DNA of 64,000 nt from Streptomyces griseoruber (GCF_001514205.1 NZ_KQ948764.1:691882-755881), one strand, 5' to 3'; shown: positions 45,821 through 55,399, counted from the stretch's first letter. Program-made: numbers and translations. The notes: generated by a model not told the origin, from the sequence alone.

Positions 45821-46969
45821 CTACACCCCGGACGAGACCTCGGTCTTCTCGTCCGAGCCCTCAGCTTTTCCCTCGGCTGCCGCCAGTGCCTTGTTGCGGC
45901 GCACGGAGGACCAGAACGACCAGGCGATCAGGACGACGCCGACGAGACCGGTGATGACCTCGTTGATCTCGTACTGGATGGTGACCATCAGGATCACGGC
46001 CAGGGCGCCGATCGCGTAGTGGGCGCCGTGCTCCAGGTAGACGTAGTCGTCCAGGGTGCCCTGACGCACCAGGTAGACCGTGAGCGAACGGACGTACATC
46101 GCGCCGATGCCGAGGCCCAGGGCCATGAGCACGATGTCGTTGGTGATGGCGAACGCGCCGATCACGCCGTCGAAGGAGAAGGAGGCGTCCAGCACTTCCA
46201 GGTAGAGGAACATGAAGAACGCGGCCTGGCCGGCCAGCACGACCGGCGAGCGCTGCTTGCCGGAGCGGACGGCCTCCTCCTCTTCCTCGTGCTCGCGCTC
46301 CTCCTCTTCCTCGAGTTTGTCCTCGAAGTAGCCGGAGAGACCGCCGACGACCATGTAGGTGATCAGACCGGCGATACCGGAGATCAGGACGGTCTGGGCC
46401 TTGTCGACATGTCCGCCGCCGTGCTGGTGGGCGTGGGTGGCGAAGGTGAAGGAGGTGATCAGCAGGACGATCAGGGCGATGCAGACCGACAGCATGTCGA
46501 CCTTGCCGAGCTTGGCGAGCGGGCGCTCGATCCAGCGCAGCCACTGGATGTCCCGGTCCTCGAAGATGAAGTCGAGGAAGATCATCAGCAGGAACATGCC
46601 ACCGAAGGCGGCGATCGACGGGTGCGCGTCGGTGACGAGTTCCTGGTAGCGGTCCTTGTTGTTGAGCGCGAGGTCGACGGCCTCGATGGGGCCCATCTTG
46701 GCGCTGATCGCGACGATCACGACGGGGAAGACCAGCCGCATGCCGAAGACCGCGATGAGGACGCCGACGGTGAGGAAGATCTTCTGCCAGAAGGCGTTCA
46801 TCTTCTTCAGGATTCCGGCGTTGACCACCGCGTTGTCGAACGACAACGAGATCTCGAGGACGGAGAGGATCGCCACGATGCCGAAGGCCTCCCACCCCCC
46901 GTAGAAGACCGCAGCGGCCAGACCGAGCGCGGTGACCGCGAACGACCAGCCGAAGGTTTTCAGAAGCAC
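45821..46969 (-). CDS. DUF475/TerC-family membrane protein
   Basis: A 382-residue membrane protein with nine or so helices. The family signature appears as EISLSFDNAVVNAGIL and again as LDASFSFDGVIGAFAITND; both put acidic residues within helices, as in TerC-type metal transporters. A Glu-rich loop (KLEEEEEREHEEEEE) and a His cluster (HAHQHGGGH) are also visible. The gene is next to terD genes and is the expected membrane partner in ter systems, possibly moving Ca2+, Mn2+ or another cation. GTG 46969 starts the frame. It shares its strand with the flanking ter genes. Confidence 0.88.
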   Translation of the reverse strand: MLLKTFGWSFAVTALGLAAAVFYGGWEAFGIVAILSVLEISLSFDNAVVNAGILKKMNAFWQKIFLTVGVLIAVFGMRLVFPVVIVAISAKMGPIEAVDLALNNKDRYQELVTDAHPSIAAFGGMFLLMIFLDFIFEDRDIQWLRWIERPLAKLGKVDMLSVCIALIVLLITSFTFATHAHQHGGGHVDKAQTVLISGIAGLITYMVVGGLSGYFEDKLEEEEEREHEEEEEAVRSGKQRSPVVLAGQAAFFMFLYLEVLDASFSFDGVIGAFAITNDIVLMALGLGIGAMYVRSLTVYLVRQGTLDDYVYLEHGAHYAIGALAVILMVTIQYEINEVITGLVGVVLIAWSFWSSVRRNKALAAAEGKAEGSDEKTEVSSGV

Positions 46970-47095
46970 TGGCTACCCAATCCCTGTGTGTACGGGTCTC
47001 CCCCGCGCCGTACTCGGCTTTACGAACTTTTGAAGCCGAAGTCTAGTCCTGCCCCCCTCGCAGCCCACCGGGGACCGGCTTTTGCTCATAACGCG

Positions 47096-47671
47096 TTATG
47101 TGACGTTCACCCCGAAGTCCAGGGCGATGCCCCGCAACCCCGACGCGTACCCCTGTCCGACCGCCCGGAACTTCCACTCGCCCCCGTACCGGTAGAGCTC
47201 GCCGAAGATCATCGCGGTCTCGGTGGAGGCGTCCTCGCTGAGGTCGTAGCGCGCGAGTTCCTGGCCGTCGGCCTGGTTGACGACGCGGATGAAGGCGTTG
47301 GACACCTGGCCGAAGGTCTGGCCGCGCTCGTCGGCCATGTGGATGGAGACCGGGAAGACGATCTTGTCGCAGTGGGCGGGCACCTTGGAGAGGTCCACCA
47401 GCACCGACTCGTCATCGCCCTCGCCCTCACCGGTGAGGTTGTCGCCGGTGTGCTCCACGGAGCCGTCGGGGCTCTTGAGCTGGTTGTAGAAGACGAACCA
47501 CTCGTCCCCGAGCACCCGGCCGCTGTTGCACAGCAGCGCACTGGCGTCGAGGTCGAAGGGGGCTCCGGTGGTGGAGCGCGCGTCCCAGCCGAGCCCGACC
47601 ATCACCTGCGTGAGGTTCGGCGCGGCCTTGGACAGGGAGACGTTGCCCCCTTTGGCGAGCGTGACGCCCAT
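47096..47671 (-). CDS. TerD-family protein
   Basis: A canonical 191-residue TerD. Key segments are [52 protein letters not shown] and [20 protein letters not shown]; the Asp/Asn-rich loops form the Ca2+ sites. It is highly similar to the next gene upstream (47823-48398), a tandem duplication. ATG 47671 starts [16 protein letters not shown] hairpin lies between the two copies. TerD proteins are abundant cytoplasmic proteins tied to tellurite and oxidative-stress resistance and to Ca2+-dependent development in Streptomyces. Confidence 0.93.
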   Translation of the reverse strand: MGVTLAKGGNVSLSKAAPNLTQVMVGLGWDARSTTGAPFDLDASALLCNSGRVLGDEWFVFYNQLKSPDGSVEHTGDNLTGEGEGDDESVLVDLSKVPAHCDKIVFPVSIHMADERGQTFGQVSNAFIRVVNQADGQELARYDLSEDASTETAMIFGELYRYGGEWKFRAVGQGYASGLRGIALDFGVNVT

Positions 47672-47763
47672 ATTGCTGGTCCTCCCCTGGTGCTGCCACG
47701 TGGTGCTTCTTCGGTTGTCCTGCGCGTCCGGCGCCGCCCCTAAACGGGCGGCGCCGGGTGAGG

Positions 47764-47800
47764 TCCCCCGCTCGAGCGAAGCCGAGAGCGGGGGAGGGTG
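47764..47800 (-). terminator. Hairpin between the two terD copies
   Basis: CCCCCGCTC (near 47767) and GAGCGGGGG (near 47790) form a strong stem around GAGCGAAGCCGA. On the minus strand it lies just past the stop of the upstream terD gene. The sequence resembles a short dispersed palindrome I associate with Streptomyces intergenic regions; partial read-through could express the second copy. Confidence 0.65.
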
Positions 47801-47822
47801 AATCCTTCGGGCGCCCTGCGGC

Positions 47823-48398
47823 TCAGACGTTGACGCCGAAGTCCTGGGCGATGCCACGCAGGCCGGAGGCATAGCCCTGGCCGATGGCGCGGAACTTCCA
47901 CTCCGCGCCGTGGCGGTAGAGCTCGCCGAAGACCATGGCGGTCTCCGTCGAGGCGTCCTCGCTCAGGTCGTAGCGGGCGATCTCGGCGCCGCCGGCCTGG
48001 TTCACCACGCGGATGAACGCGTTGCGCACCTGGCCGAAGGACTGCTGGCGGTTCTCCGCGTCGTAGATCGACACCGGGAAGACGATCTTCTCGACGTCGG
48101 CCGGGACCGTCGCCAGATTGACCTTGATCGCCTCGTCGTCGCCCTCGCCCTCACCGGTGGTGTTGTCACCGGTGTGCTCGACGGAGCCGTCGGGGCTCTT
48201 GAGGTTGTTGAAGAAAACGAAGTTGGCGTCGCTGCCGACCTTGCCGGCGTTGTTCAGCAGCAGCGCGCTCGCGTCCAGGTCGAAGTCGGTGCCGGTCGTG
48301 GTGCGGACGTCCCACCCCAGACCGACGATGACCGCGGTCAGGCCCGGGGCCTCCTTGGTCAGCGATACGTTGCCGCCCTTGCTGAGGCTGACTCCCAC
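47823..48398 (-). CDS. TerD-family protein (tandem copy)
   Basis: The 191-residue protein has the same layout as its neighbour: [52 protein letters not shown] and [20 protein letters not shown]. It is closest to the best-studied Streptomyces TerD proteins, which bind Ca2+. ATG 48398 follows AAGGGAGGA. A dyad at 48459-48476 sits in the promoter region. With the tail-bearing TerD at 44203, the window holds three TerD proteins plus one relative. Confidence 0.93.
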   Translation of the reverse strand: MGVSLSKGGNVSLTKEAPGLTAVIVGLGWDVRTTTGTDFDLDASALLLNNAGKVGSDANFVFFNNLKSPDGSVEHTGDNTTGEGEGDDEAIKVNLATVPADVEKIVFPVSIYDAENRQQSFGQVRNAFIRVVNQAGGAEIARYDLSEDASTETAMVFGELYRHGAEWKFRAIGQGYASGLRGIAQDFGVNV

Positions 48399-48458
48399 GA
48401 GTCCTCCCTTGGTGTCCAGGGGCGGGGAGCCCCATCGTGCGTGGATAACGGATCTATC

Positions 48459-48476
48459 GGATCAACGAGTCGATCC
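48459..48476. promoter_or_regulatory. Dyad upstream of terD (GGATC-N8-GATCC)
   Basis: GGATCAACGAGTCGATCC is palindromic at 14 of 18 positions and lies 60-78 bp upstream of the terD start, in the gap before the peroxiredoxin gene. It is a candidate operator for stress induction of the ter genes. Confidence 0.4.
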
Positions 48477-48555
48477 TAGTGACGGGTTCCCGACCCACGC
48501 AGGCCCTGGAGCCGATGAATCACAGGTGTCGGCGACGGCGGGGGGCCGGGGCGGC

Positions 48556-49014
48556 TCAGAGGGTGTCGAGCGCCTTGACGTACTCACCGAGGTCGCGGGC
48601 GTCCGGCAGCGCGTTGACGACGGTCCAGCGGACCACGCCCTCCTTGTCGATGACGAAGGTGCCGCGCACCGCGCAGCCCTTGTCCTCGGCGAAGACGCCG
48701 TAGGCGCGGGAGACCTCGCCGTGCGGCCAGAAGTCGCTGAGCAGCGGGTACTCCAGGCCCTCCTGCTCGGCGAAGACGCGCAGGGTGTGGATGGAGTCGT
48801 TGGAGACGGCGAGCACCTGGGTGTCGCGGTCGGCGAACTTCGGCAGGTTGTCGCGCACCTCGCACAGCTCGCCGGTGCACACGCCGGTGAAGGCGAACGG
48901 ATAGAAGAGCAGGACGACGTTCTTCTCACCGCGGAAGTCGGAGAGCTTCACGGCGGCGCCGTGGTTGTCCTTGAGCTCGAAGTCGGGGGCCTTGTCGCCG
49001 ACCTGGATCGCCAT
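48556..49014 (-). CDS. ahpE: Peroxiredoxin AhpE (one-cysteine type)
   Basis: A 152-residue thioredoxin-fold peroxidase. The peroxidatic Cys is in [19 protein letters not shown] (about residue 46); the downstream Cys in TGELC and one in DKGCAVRG are not in the usual resolving position, which fits the AhpE subfamily. The enzyme reduces H2O2, alkyl hydroperoxides or peroxynitrite, probably with mycothiol or thioredoxin. The order ahpE, DUF3052, aceE is conserved, to my memory, in M. tuberculosis (Rv2238c, Rv2239c, Rv2241), supporting the call. ATG 49014 follows GAAGGGAC. Confidence 0.88.
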   Translation of the reverse strand: MAIQVGDKAPDFELKDNHGAAVKLSDFRGEKNVVLLFYPFAFTGVCTGELCEVRDNLPKFADRDTQVLAVSNDSIHTLRVFAEQEGLEYPLLSDFWPHGEVSRAYGVFAEDKGCAVRGTFVIDKEGVVRWTVVNALPDARDLGEYVKALDTL

Positions 49015-49128
49015 CGCGTGGATGTCCCTTCGGGTGGGGCTGTCTGGGTGAGAACACCCTACGCAGCCGCCGTCCGAAGCCGACGGACGGGCCGAGCACG
49101 ACGACTGCTCGGCCCGTCCGGGGACGGT

Positions 49129-49566
49129 CTACTTCTTGGACTTCGCGGCCTTGGGCGTCACCAGCCGGCTGCCGCTCCAGTCCTTGCCCACGCTGACGCT
49201 CTTGGAGGCGGACAGGCCCGCCGTCGTCGCGGCTTCCGAGATGTCGCTCGGCTCCACATAGCCGTCACGGCCGGTCTTCGGCGTGAGGAGAAGGATCGAG
49301 CCGCCTTCTTCGATGTACGTGGTGGCGTCCACCAGCGCATCGGTCAGGTCGCCGTCCTCGTCGCGGAACCACAGCACGACGGCATCGGCCACGTCGTCGT
49401 AGTCCTCATCCATCAGCTCGCTGCCGATGGTTTCTTCGATGGACTCGCGGAGCTCCTGGTCGACGTCGTCGTCGTAGCCGATCTCCTGGACCACCTGCTC
49501 GGGCTGGAAACCCAGCCTGACGGCAGGGCTCGTCCGCTCCTCCGCGTGGTCCGCGGTCGCGCTCAC
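49129..49566 (-). CDS. DUF3052 protein
   Basis: A 145-residue acidic soluble protein with the DUF3052 core: AVRLGFQPEQVVQEIGYDDD, ELRESIEETIGSELMDEDYDDVADAVVLWFRDEDGDL (seen in parts) and LLLTPKTGRDGYVEPSDI. The C-terminus is Lys/Ser-rich (TPKAAKSKK). Function is unknown. It is conserved in actinobacteria and usually sits, as here, next to ahpE and divergent from aceE. GTG 49566 follows AGGAGG at 6 nt. Confidence 0.88.
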   Translation of the reverse strand: MSATADHAEERTSPAVRLGFQPEQVVQEIGYDDDVDQELRESIEETIGSELMDEDYDDVADAVVLWFRDEDGDLTDALVDATTYIEEGGSILLLTPKTGRDGYVEPSDISEAATTAGLSASKSVSVGKDWSGSRLVTPKAAKSKK

Positions 49567-49920
49567 GGGTTGCCTCCTGATCATGTCTTGGGAATAACTC
49601 AGCCACGCGCGTGCGCGAAGCATTGGCCGTAGTCCACACGGGCGGGGCGGATCGCGCAAGTACCCGGCGGTTCGGACCGCCGAAACGGTGACGATCCTGG
49701 CCGTGTCGACGCAACTCCAGGCACGAGATCCGGACGGATGGTGACGTACACCACACCTTTCTGCCCCGTTTGCGCATTTGAGAACCATCCAAGGGTACGA
49801 GACTCGAACGGGCACTGGTTACCCCGGGGTAGAGATGACGTTTGGACTTCCGAGGTACACGATGGGGGCGGTGCAGATACTGGAGAACCAGCGAGATTAA
49901 CAGCGAGAGTAAGGAACAGC
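49567..49920. other. Divergent promoter region between DUF3052 and aceE
   Basis: This 354-bp gap has no convincing gene. It contains a 7-bp hairpin CGGCGGT-TCGG-ACCGCCG (49665-49682). The right part is A/T-richer (about 49740-49915) and should hold the aceE promoter and a leader. I could not assign a regulator site with confidence. Confidence 0.45.
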
Positions 49921-52668
49921 GTGGCTTCCGGATCCGATCGCAACCCGATCATCATTGGCGGCCTTCCGAGTCAGGTTCCTGACTTCGATCCCGAGGAAAC
50001 CCAGGAGTGGCTCGACTCCCTCGACGCCGCGATCGACGAGCGCGGCCGGGAACGGGCCCGCTACCTCATGCTGCGGCTGATCGAGCGCGCCCGCGAGAAG
50101 CGTGTGGCCGTGCCGGAGATGCGCAGCTCCGACTACGTCAACACCATCCCCACCAGGGCGGAGCCGTTCTTCCCCGGCAACGAGGAGATCGAGCGCAGGA
50201 TCCTCAACGCGACCCGCTGGAACGCGGCGGTGATGGTGTCCAGGGCCCAGCGGCCCGGCATCGGCGTCGGCGGTCACATCGCCACCTTCGCGTCCTCCGC
50301 GTCCCTCTACGACGTGGGCTTCAACCACTTCTTCCGCGGCAAGGACGAGGGCGACGGCGGCGACCAGGTCTTCTTCCAGGGCCACGCCTCCCCCGGCATC
50401 TACGCCCGCGCGTTCCTGCTGGACCGGCTCAGCGAGCAGAACCTCGACGCGTTCCGCCAGGAGAAGTCGAAGGCGCCGTACGGGCTGTCCTCGTATCCGC
50501 ACCCGCGGCTGATGCCGGACTTCTGGGAGTTCCCGACCGTGTCGATGGGCCTCGGCCCGATCGGCGCGATCTACCAGGCGCGGATGAACCGCTACCTGCA
50601 CGCGCGCGGGATCGCCGACACGAGCAAGTCGCGGGTGTGGGCCTTCCTCGGCGACGGCGAGATGGACGAGCCGGAGTCGCTCGGCCAGCTGACCATCGCC
50701 GCCCGTGAGGGTCTGGACAACCTGACCTTCGTCGTCAACTGCAACCTCCAGCGGCTCGACGGCCCGGTGCGCGGCAACGGCAAGGTGATCCAGGAGCTGG
50801 AGTCCGTCTTCCGGGGCGCCGGCTGGAACGTGATCAAGCTGATCTGGGACCGCACCTGGGATCCGCTGCTCGCGCAGGACCGGGACGGCATCCTCGTCAA
50901 CAAGATGAACACGACCCCGGACGGCCAGTTCCAGACGTACGCCACCGAGTCCGGCGCGTACATCCGCGACCACTTCTTCGGCGACGACCAGCGGCTGCGG
51001 GCGATGGTCCAGGGCATGACCGACGACCAGATCCTGCACCTGGGGCGCGGCGGCCACGACCACAAGAAGATCTACGCGGCGTTCAAGGCGGCCGTGGAGC
51101 ACACCGGCCAGCCGACGGTGATCCTCGCCAAGACGATCAAGGGCTGGACGCTGGGCCCGAACTTCGAGGGCCGCAACGCCACGCACCAGATGAAGAAGCT
51201 GACGGTGGCCGACCTCAAGGGCTTCCGCGACCGGCTGCACCTGCCGATCTCCGACAAGGAGCTGGAGTCCGGCCTGCCGCCGTACTACCACCCGGGGCGC
51301 AGCTCCGAGGAGATCCAGTACATGCACGACCGGCGCCAGTCGCTGGGCGGGTACGTCCCCACCCGTGTCGTGCGCTCCAAGCCGCTCGCGCTGCCCGAGG
51401 ACAAGACGTACGCGAGTGTGAAGAAGGGCTCCGGCCAGCAGTCGATCGCGACGACCATGGCGTTCGTCCGGCTGCTCAAGGACCTCATGCGGGACAAGGA
51501 ACTCGGCAAGCGGTTCGTGCTGATCGCGCCGGACGAGTACCGCACCTTCGGCATGGACTCGTTCTTCCCGAGCGCGAAGATCTACAACCCGCTCGGCCAG
51601 CAGTACGAGTCGGTCGACCGCGATCTGCTGCTCGCGTACAAGGAGTCGCCGACCGGCCAGATGCTGCACGACGGCATCTCGGAAGCGGGCTGCACGGCCT
51701 CGCTGATCGCGGCGGGTTCGGCGTACGCCACGCACGGCGAGCCGCTGATCCCGGTCTACGTCTTCTACTCGATGTTCGGTTTCCAGCGCACCGGTGACCA
51801 GTTCTGGCAGATGTCGGACCAGCTGGCGCGCGGTTTCGTCCTGGGCGCGACCGCCGGCCGCACCACCCTGACCGGTGAGGGCCTCCAGCACGCGGACGGC
51901 CACTCCCAGCTCCTCGCCTCGACGAACCCGGGCTGTGTGGCGTACGACCCGGCGTACTCGTACGAGATCGCGCACATCGTGCAGGACGGGCTGCGGAGGA
52001 TGTACGGCAGCTCGGCGGAGCATCCGCACGGCGAGGACGTCTTCTACTACCTCACCGTCTACAACGAGCCGATCCAGCACCCGGCCGAGCCCACGAACGT
52101 CGACGTCGAGGGCATCCTCAAGGGCATCCACCGGCTGAGCGAGGGCACGGCGGGCTCGGTCCCGGCGCAGATCATCGCCTCGGGTGTGGCCGTGCCGTGG
52201 GCGGTCGAGGCGCAGAAGATCCTCGCCGAGGAGTGGAACGTCAGGGCGGACGTCTGGTCGGCGACCTCCTGGAACGAGCTGCGGCGCGAGGCCGTCGAGG
52301 TCGAGCGGCACAATCTGCTCCACCCGGAGGAGGAGCAGCGGGTGCCGTACGTGACGCGCAAGCTGTCCGGGGCCGAGGGGCCGTTCGTGGCCGTCTCCGA
52401 CTGGATGCGGGCGGTGCCGGACCAGATCGCCCGGTGGGTGCCGGGGACGTACCAGTCGCTGGGCGCGGACGGCTTCGGCTTCGCCGACACCCGTGGCGCG
52501 GCGCGGCGCTTCTTCCACATCGACGCGCCGTCCATCGTCGTGGGCGTGCTGACCGAGCTGGCCCGGGAGGGCAAGCTCGACCGGTCGGTGCTGAAGCAGG
52601 CGATCGACCGGTACCAGCTGCTCGACGTGGCGGCGGCCGACCCGGGGGCTGCCGGAGGCGACGCGTAG
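49921..52668 (+). CDS. aceE: Pyruvate dehydrogenase E1 component (homodimeric AceE)
   Basis: A 915-residue thiamine-diphosphate enzyme that decarboxylates pyruvate and acetylates the lipoyl domain of E2. The N-terminus reads [20 protein letters not shown]. The ThDP motif is [15 protein letters not shown] to [14 protein letters not shown] (GDG...N), with catalytic His/Glu regions in [15 protein letters not shown] and [13 protein letters not shown]. Length and architecture match the AceE homodimeric type used in actinobacteria. GTG 49921 follows AAGGA. E2 and E3 are not adjacent, as is usual in this group. A strong terminator follows. Confidence 0.95.
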   Translation: MASGSDRNPIIIGGLPSQVPDFDPEETQEWLDSLDAAIDERGRERARYLMLRLIERAREKRVAVPEMRSSDYVNTIPTRAEPFFPGNEEIERRILNATRWNAAVMVSRAQRPGIGVGGHIATFASSASLYDVGFNHFFRGKDEGDGGDQVFFQGHASPGIYARAFLLDRLSEQNLDAFRQEKSKAPYGLSSYPHPRLMPDFWEFPTVSMGLGPIGAIYQARMNRYLHARGIADTSKSRVWAFLGDGEMDEPESLGQLTIAAREGLDNLTFVVNCNLQRLDGPVRGNGKVIQELESVFRGAGWNVIKLIWDRTWDPLLAQDRDGILVNKMNTTPDGQFQTYATESGAYIRDHFFGDDQRLRAMVQGMTDDQILHLGRGGHDHKKIYAAFKAAVEHTGQPTVILAKTIKGWTLGPNFEGRNATHQMKKLTVADLKGFRDRLHLPISDKELESGLPPYYHPGRSSEEIQYMHDRRQSLGGYVPTRVVRSKPLALPEDKTYASVKKGSGQQSIATTMAFVRLLKDLMRDKELGKRFVLIAPDEYRTFGMDSFFPSAKIYNPLGQQYESVDRDLLLAYKESPTGQMLHDGISEAGCTASLIAAGSAYATHGEPLIPVYVFYSMFGFQRTGDQFWQMSDQLARGFVLGATAGRTTLTGEGLQHADGHSQLLASTNPGCVAYDPAYSYEIAHIVQDGLRRMYGSSAEHPHGEDVFYYLTVYNEPIQHPAEPTNVDVEGILKGIHRLSEGTAGSVPAQIIASGVAVPWAVEAQKILAEEWNVRADVWSATSWNELRREAVEVERHNLLHPEEEQRVPYVTRKLSGAEGPFVAVSDWMRAVPDQIARWVPGTYQSLGADGFGFADTRGAARRFFHIDAPSIVVGVLTELAREGKLDRSVLKQAIDRYQLLDVAAADPGAAGGDA

Positions 52669-52681
52669 CGCATAGCGCACG

Positions 52682-52716
52682 AAGGGGTGGTGGAGTCGAT
52701 GGCTCCACCACCCCTT
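52682..52716 (+). terminator. Terminator after aceE
   Basis: AAGGGGTGGTGGAG and CTCCACCACCCCTT are perfect 14-bp arms around TCGATGG, starting 14 bp after the aceE stop and ending 22 bp before the channel gene. It could work in both directions. Confidence 0.88.
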
Positions 52717-52738
52717 ACGCATTCTTTACGATGCGTCC

Positions 52739-53479
52739 ATGCACGCACGCACGGCGCAGGAGCGTTGGGAAGAGCTGAGCCAACGGCCGCTGCTGGCCCT
52801 CGCCCTGGTGTTCGCGGTCGCCTACGCCGTACCGATCGTGGACACGTCGGCCGGCCATACGGTGACGGCCGCGTGCACCGTGGTCGAGTGGGGGGTGTGG
52901 GGGGCGTTCGCCACGGACTACCTGGTACGGCTGGCGCTGACGTCCGACCGGCGGACGTTCGTCCGCACCCACTGGCTGGACCTGTGCGCGGTGGTGCTCC
53001 CGCTCGTCGCGGAGCTACGGCTGCTGCGGCTCGTCTCCACGCTCCTGCTGCTGGGGCGGCGGGCGCGGATGGCCACGCAGATCCAGGTGACGACGTATGT
53101 CGCGGGGGTGGTCGTCGGGCTGCTGATGTTCGGGTCGCTCGCCGTGCTGTCGGTGGAGCGGGATTCACCGAACGGGAACATCCGCACGCTGGGTGACGCC
53201 CTGTGGTGGTCGTTCACCACGATGACCACGGTGGGCTACGGCGATCACGCGCCGACCACCGGGATGGGCCGGATCATCGCGGTCGGGCTGATGCTGTCCG
53301 GCATCGCGTTGCTGGGTGTGGTGACCGCCAACATCGCCGCCTGGTTCATCGAGCGCTTCGAGAAGGACGACGTGGAGGAGCGGGCCCAGACGGCGGCGAT
53401 CCTCGCGCTGACCGAGGAGGTCCGGGCGCTGCGCGCGGAGGTGGCCGAGCTGCGGGAACGGCCGCCGGTCGAGCGCTGA
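52739..53479 (+). CDS. Potassium channel family protein
   Basis: The 246-residue protein has four to six helices. The selectivity filter TMTTVGYGD (about residue 163) lies between pore helix WWSFTTM and the inner helix IIAVGLMLSGIALLGVVTAN. An N-terminal voltage-sensor-like part has Arg-rich segments (RLLRLVSTLLLLGRRARM) and the C-terminus ends in a short coiled coil (VRALRAEVAELRERP) probably for tetramer assembly. ATG 52739 follows closely after the aceE terminator. A large hairpin ends the transcript. Confidence 0.88.
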   Translation: MHARTAQERWEELSQRPLLALALVFAVAYAVPIVDTSAGHTVTAACTVVEWGVWGAFATDYLVRLALTSDRRTFVRTHWLDLCAVVLPLVAELRLLRLVSTLLLLGRRARMATQIQVTTYVAGVVVGLLMFGSLAVLSVERDSPNGNIRTLGDALWWSFTTMTTVGYGDHAPTTGMGRIIAVGLMLSGIALLGVVTANIAAWFIERFEKDDVEERAQTAAILALTEEVRALRAEVAELRERPPVER

Positions 53480-53481
53480 AC

Positions 53482-53534
53482 GGCCAGGGCTGCGGCGCGC
53501 CGTCCCCCTCCGGCAGCGCGTCGCAGCCCTGGCC
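53482..53534 (+). terminator. Terminator after the potassium channel gene
   Basis: GGCCAGGGCTGCG (53482-53494) and CGCAGCCCTGGCC (53522-53534) form a perfect 13-bp stem, with additional pairing of GCGCG inside the loop. It starts 3 bp after the stop codon. Confidence 0.85.
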
Positions 53535-53660
53535 GCCCTCCCATCCGGAGGGCTTGACTAACTGTGACCCGTGGCGTGTTCCGGAGGCGAGGGGCCTTTA
53601 GCGTTGTCACCCTGATAGGGGAATTTCATTGACGTCGCGTCAGGTTCGCCCCCGGTGCAC

Positions 53661-53708
53661 GGGCTTCGGTACAGGCTTCGGTACGGGCTTCGGTACGGGC
53701 TTCGGTAC
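53661..53708. repeat. Four tandem 12-bp units at the 3' end of the MFS gene
   Basis: GGGCTTCGGTAC is repeated four times (one base change in unit 2), ending 6 bp before the stop codon of the minus-strand MFS gene. It lies in the otherwise gene-free gap 53535-53713. Confidence 0.85.
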
Positions 53709-53713
53709 GGGCC

Positions 53714-55333
53714 TCAGATGTGGCCGACCCCGGCGCCCGCCTCCGCGTTCTCGCCGCGCTTGGTGAGCAGCGCGACGAACACGGCGACGACCGCGACCCC
53801 GGCCGCCACCAGGGACGCGAGGCTCATGCCGGAGATGAAGGTGTCGTGCGCGACGTCGGTGATCTTCACGGCGACCTCGGCGGGCGTCTCGGGCGTCACC
53901 GGCGCCACCCCGACCTGGACCGCCTCGGAGGCCTGGTCGAGCTGGGCGGGGGTGAGTTCGGGCAGGCCCGCCGCGGTCCAGTTGCCCGGCAGGTCGCCGT
54001 CCACCTTGGAAGCCATCACGGCGCCCAGCACGGCGGTGCCGAGGCTGCCGCCGATCTGCATGGCCGCCTGCTGGAGGCCGCCCGCCACGCCGGACAGTTC
54101 CATGGGCGCGTTGCCGACGATGACCTCGGTGGCGCCGACCATGACCGGGGCGAGACCGAGGCCCAGCAGGGCGAACCAGAGGGACATGACGGCGCTGCCG
54201 GTGTCCGTCTCCAGCGTGGACATGCCGTACATGGCGATCGCGGTGGCCGCCATACCGCCGGCCAGCGGGATGCGCGGGCCCAGCCTGGTGATCATCGCGC
54301 CCGCGAGCGGGGAGCCGACGATCATCATGCCGGTGAGCGGGAGGAGGTGCATGCCGGCGTCGATGGGCTTCATGCCGTGCACGTTCTGGAGATAGAACGT
54401 CACGAAGAACAGGCCGCCCATGAAGGCGATGGCCATGAGGACCATCAGGACCACGCCCGCCGACAGCGGGACGGAACGGAACAGCGCCAGCGGGATCAGC
54501 GGCTCCTTCACCTTCGTCTCCCACAGGGCGAAGGCGGCGAACAGGACGACGGACCCGATGACGAAGGCCCAGGTCATGCCGTCGCCCCAGCCCCAGGTCG
54601 GGGCCTTGATCAGGGCCCAGACCAGGCAGAACATCGCGGCCGACAGCAGCGCGATGCCGAGCAGGTCGAAGGACCGGGGCGCGTTCTGCGCGCGGTGGTC
54701 GAGCAGGATCAGCACGCCGAGGACGAGGGCGACGAGGCCGACCGGCACGTTGATGAAGAACACCGACTGCCAGCTGACGTGCTCGACGAGGACACCGCCG
54801 AGGATCGGGCCGCCCGCGGTGGAGGCGCCGATGACCATGCCCCAGATGCCGATGGCCATGTTGAGCTTCTCGGCCGGGAAGGTCGCCCGCAGCAGACCGA
54901 GCGCGGCCGGCATCAGCAGCGCGCCGAAGAGGCCCTGGAGGACGCGGAAGGTGACGACCAGCGCGATGCTGTCGGACAGGCCGATCGCGCCGGAGGCGGC
55001 GGCGAAGCCGACGACGCCTATCAGGAAGGTCTGGCGGTGGCCGAAGCGGTCACCGAGCTTGCCCGCGGTGATCAGGGAGACCGCGAGGGCGAGGAAGTAG
55101 CCGTTGGTGATCCACTGCACCTCGGCGAAGGTGGCGCCCAGGTCCTTCTGGATGGCCGGGTTGGCGATGGCCACGATGGTGCCGTCGAGGGCCACCATCA
55201 TGACCCCGACGGCGACGGTGATGAGGGTGAACCACGGGTGGCCGCGCAGCCCCTGGGCCGGGGGCTGGTCCGACGGGGCTGTCTGCGCCTTGTCCCCCGG
55301 CCCCGTCGTGTCGATGGTGGTCTGACTAGTCAT
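53714..55333 (-). CDS. MFS drug:H+ antiporter (DHA2/EmrB-QacA type)
   Basis: A 539-residue transporter with 14 helices. Visible motifs are LDGTIVAIANPAIQKDLGAT (D1), GKLGDRFGHRQTFLIG (A) and GASTAGGPILGGVLVE (C). It would expel toxic compounds using the proton gradient. The N-terminus has a short polar extension (SQTTIDTTGPGDKAQ). It is transcribed divergently from a TetR gene with operator-like palindromes in the 66-bp gap, the usual arrangement of a self-controlled efflux pair. Little Shine-Dalgarno is visible before ATG 55333, so the message may have a short leader. Confidence 0.92.
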   Translation of the reverse strand: MTSQTTIDTTGPGDKAQTAPSDQPPAQGLRGHPWFTLITVAVGVMMVALDGTIVAIANPAIQKDLGATFAEVQWITNGYFLALAVSLITAGKLGDRFGHRQTFLIGVVGFAAASGAIGLSDSIALVVTFRVLQGLFGALLMPAALGLLRATFPAEKLNMAIGIWGMVIGASTAGGPILGGVLVEHVSWQSVFFINVPVGLVALVLGVLILLDHRAQNAPRSFDLLGIALLSAAMFCLVWALIKAPTWGWGDGMTWAFVIGSVVLFAAFALWETKVKEPLIPLALFRSVPLSAGVVLMVLMAIAFMGGLFFVTFYLQNVHGMKPIDAGMHLLPLTGMMIVGSPLAGAMITRLGPRIPLAGGMAATAIAMYGMSTLETDTGSAVMSLWFALLGLGLAPVMVGATEVIVGNAPMELSGVAGGLQQAAMQIGGSLGTAVLGAVMASKVDGDLPGNWTAAGLPELTPAQLDQASEAVQVGVAPVTPETPAEVAVKITDVAHDTFISGMSLASLVAAGVAVVAVFVALLTKRGENAEAGAGVGHI

Positions 55334-55363
55334 GCGTTCGAGGCTAAGGACAGCCACTGACAA

Positions 55364-55395
55364 TTGACAAACGAGTTCACAAGTCAGTAACTGAC
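55364..55395. promoter_or_regulatory. TetR operator region between the MFS and tetR genes
   Basis: GTCAGTAACTGAC (55383-55395) is a perfect palindrome with a one-base centre, just before the tetR ATG. A -35 TTGACA lies at 55364-55369, 18 bp before TAACTG, so the palindrome covers the tetR -10. Two further GACA/TGTC half sites lie to the left. TetR binding here would repress both genes. Confidence 0.6.
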
Positions 55396-55399
55396 ACCT

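Noticed and set aside
47096..48398. Prophage or plasmid origin for the ter genes
   Set aside because: No integrase, attachment site, composition shift or tRNA junction is seen; the ter genes fit the core order ahpE-DUF3052-aceE.
49665..49682. Terminator or riboswitch hairpin before aceE
   Set aside because: The stem is only 7 bp, lies far from either gene end and has no downstream T-run or known aptamer features.
53640..54524. Minus-strand frame extending through the repeats into the MFS 3' end
   Set aside because: It is a second frame of the MFS gene with Arg/Gly-biased composition and no domain.
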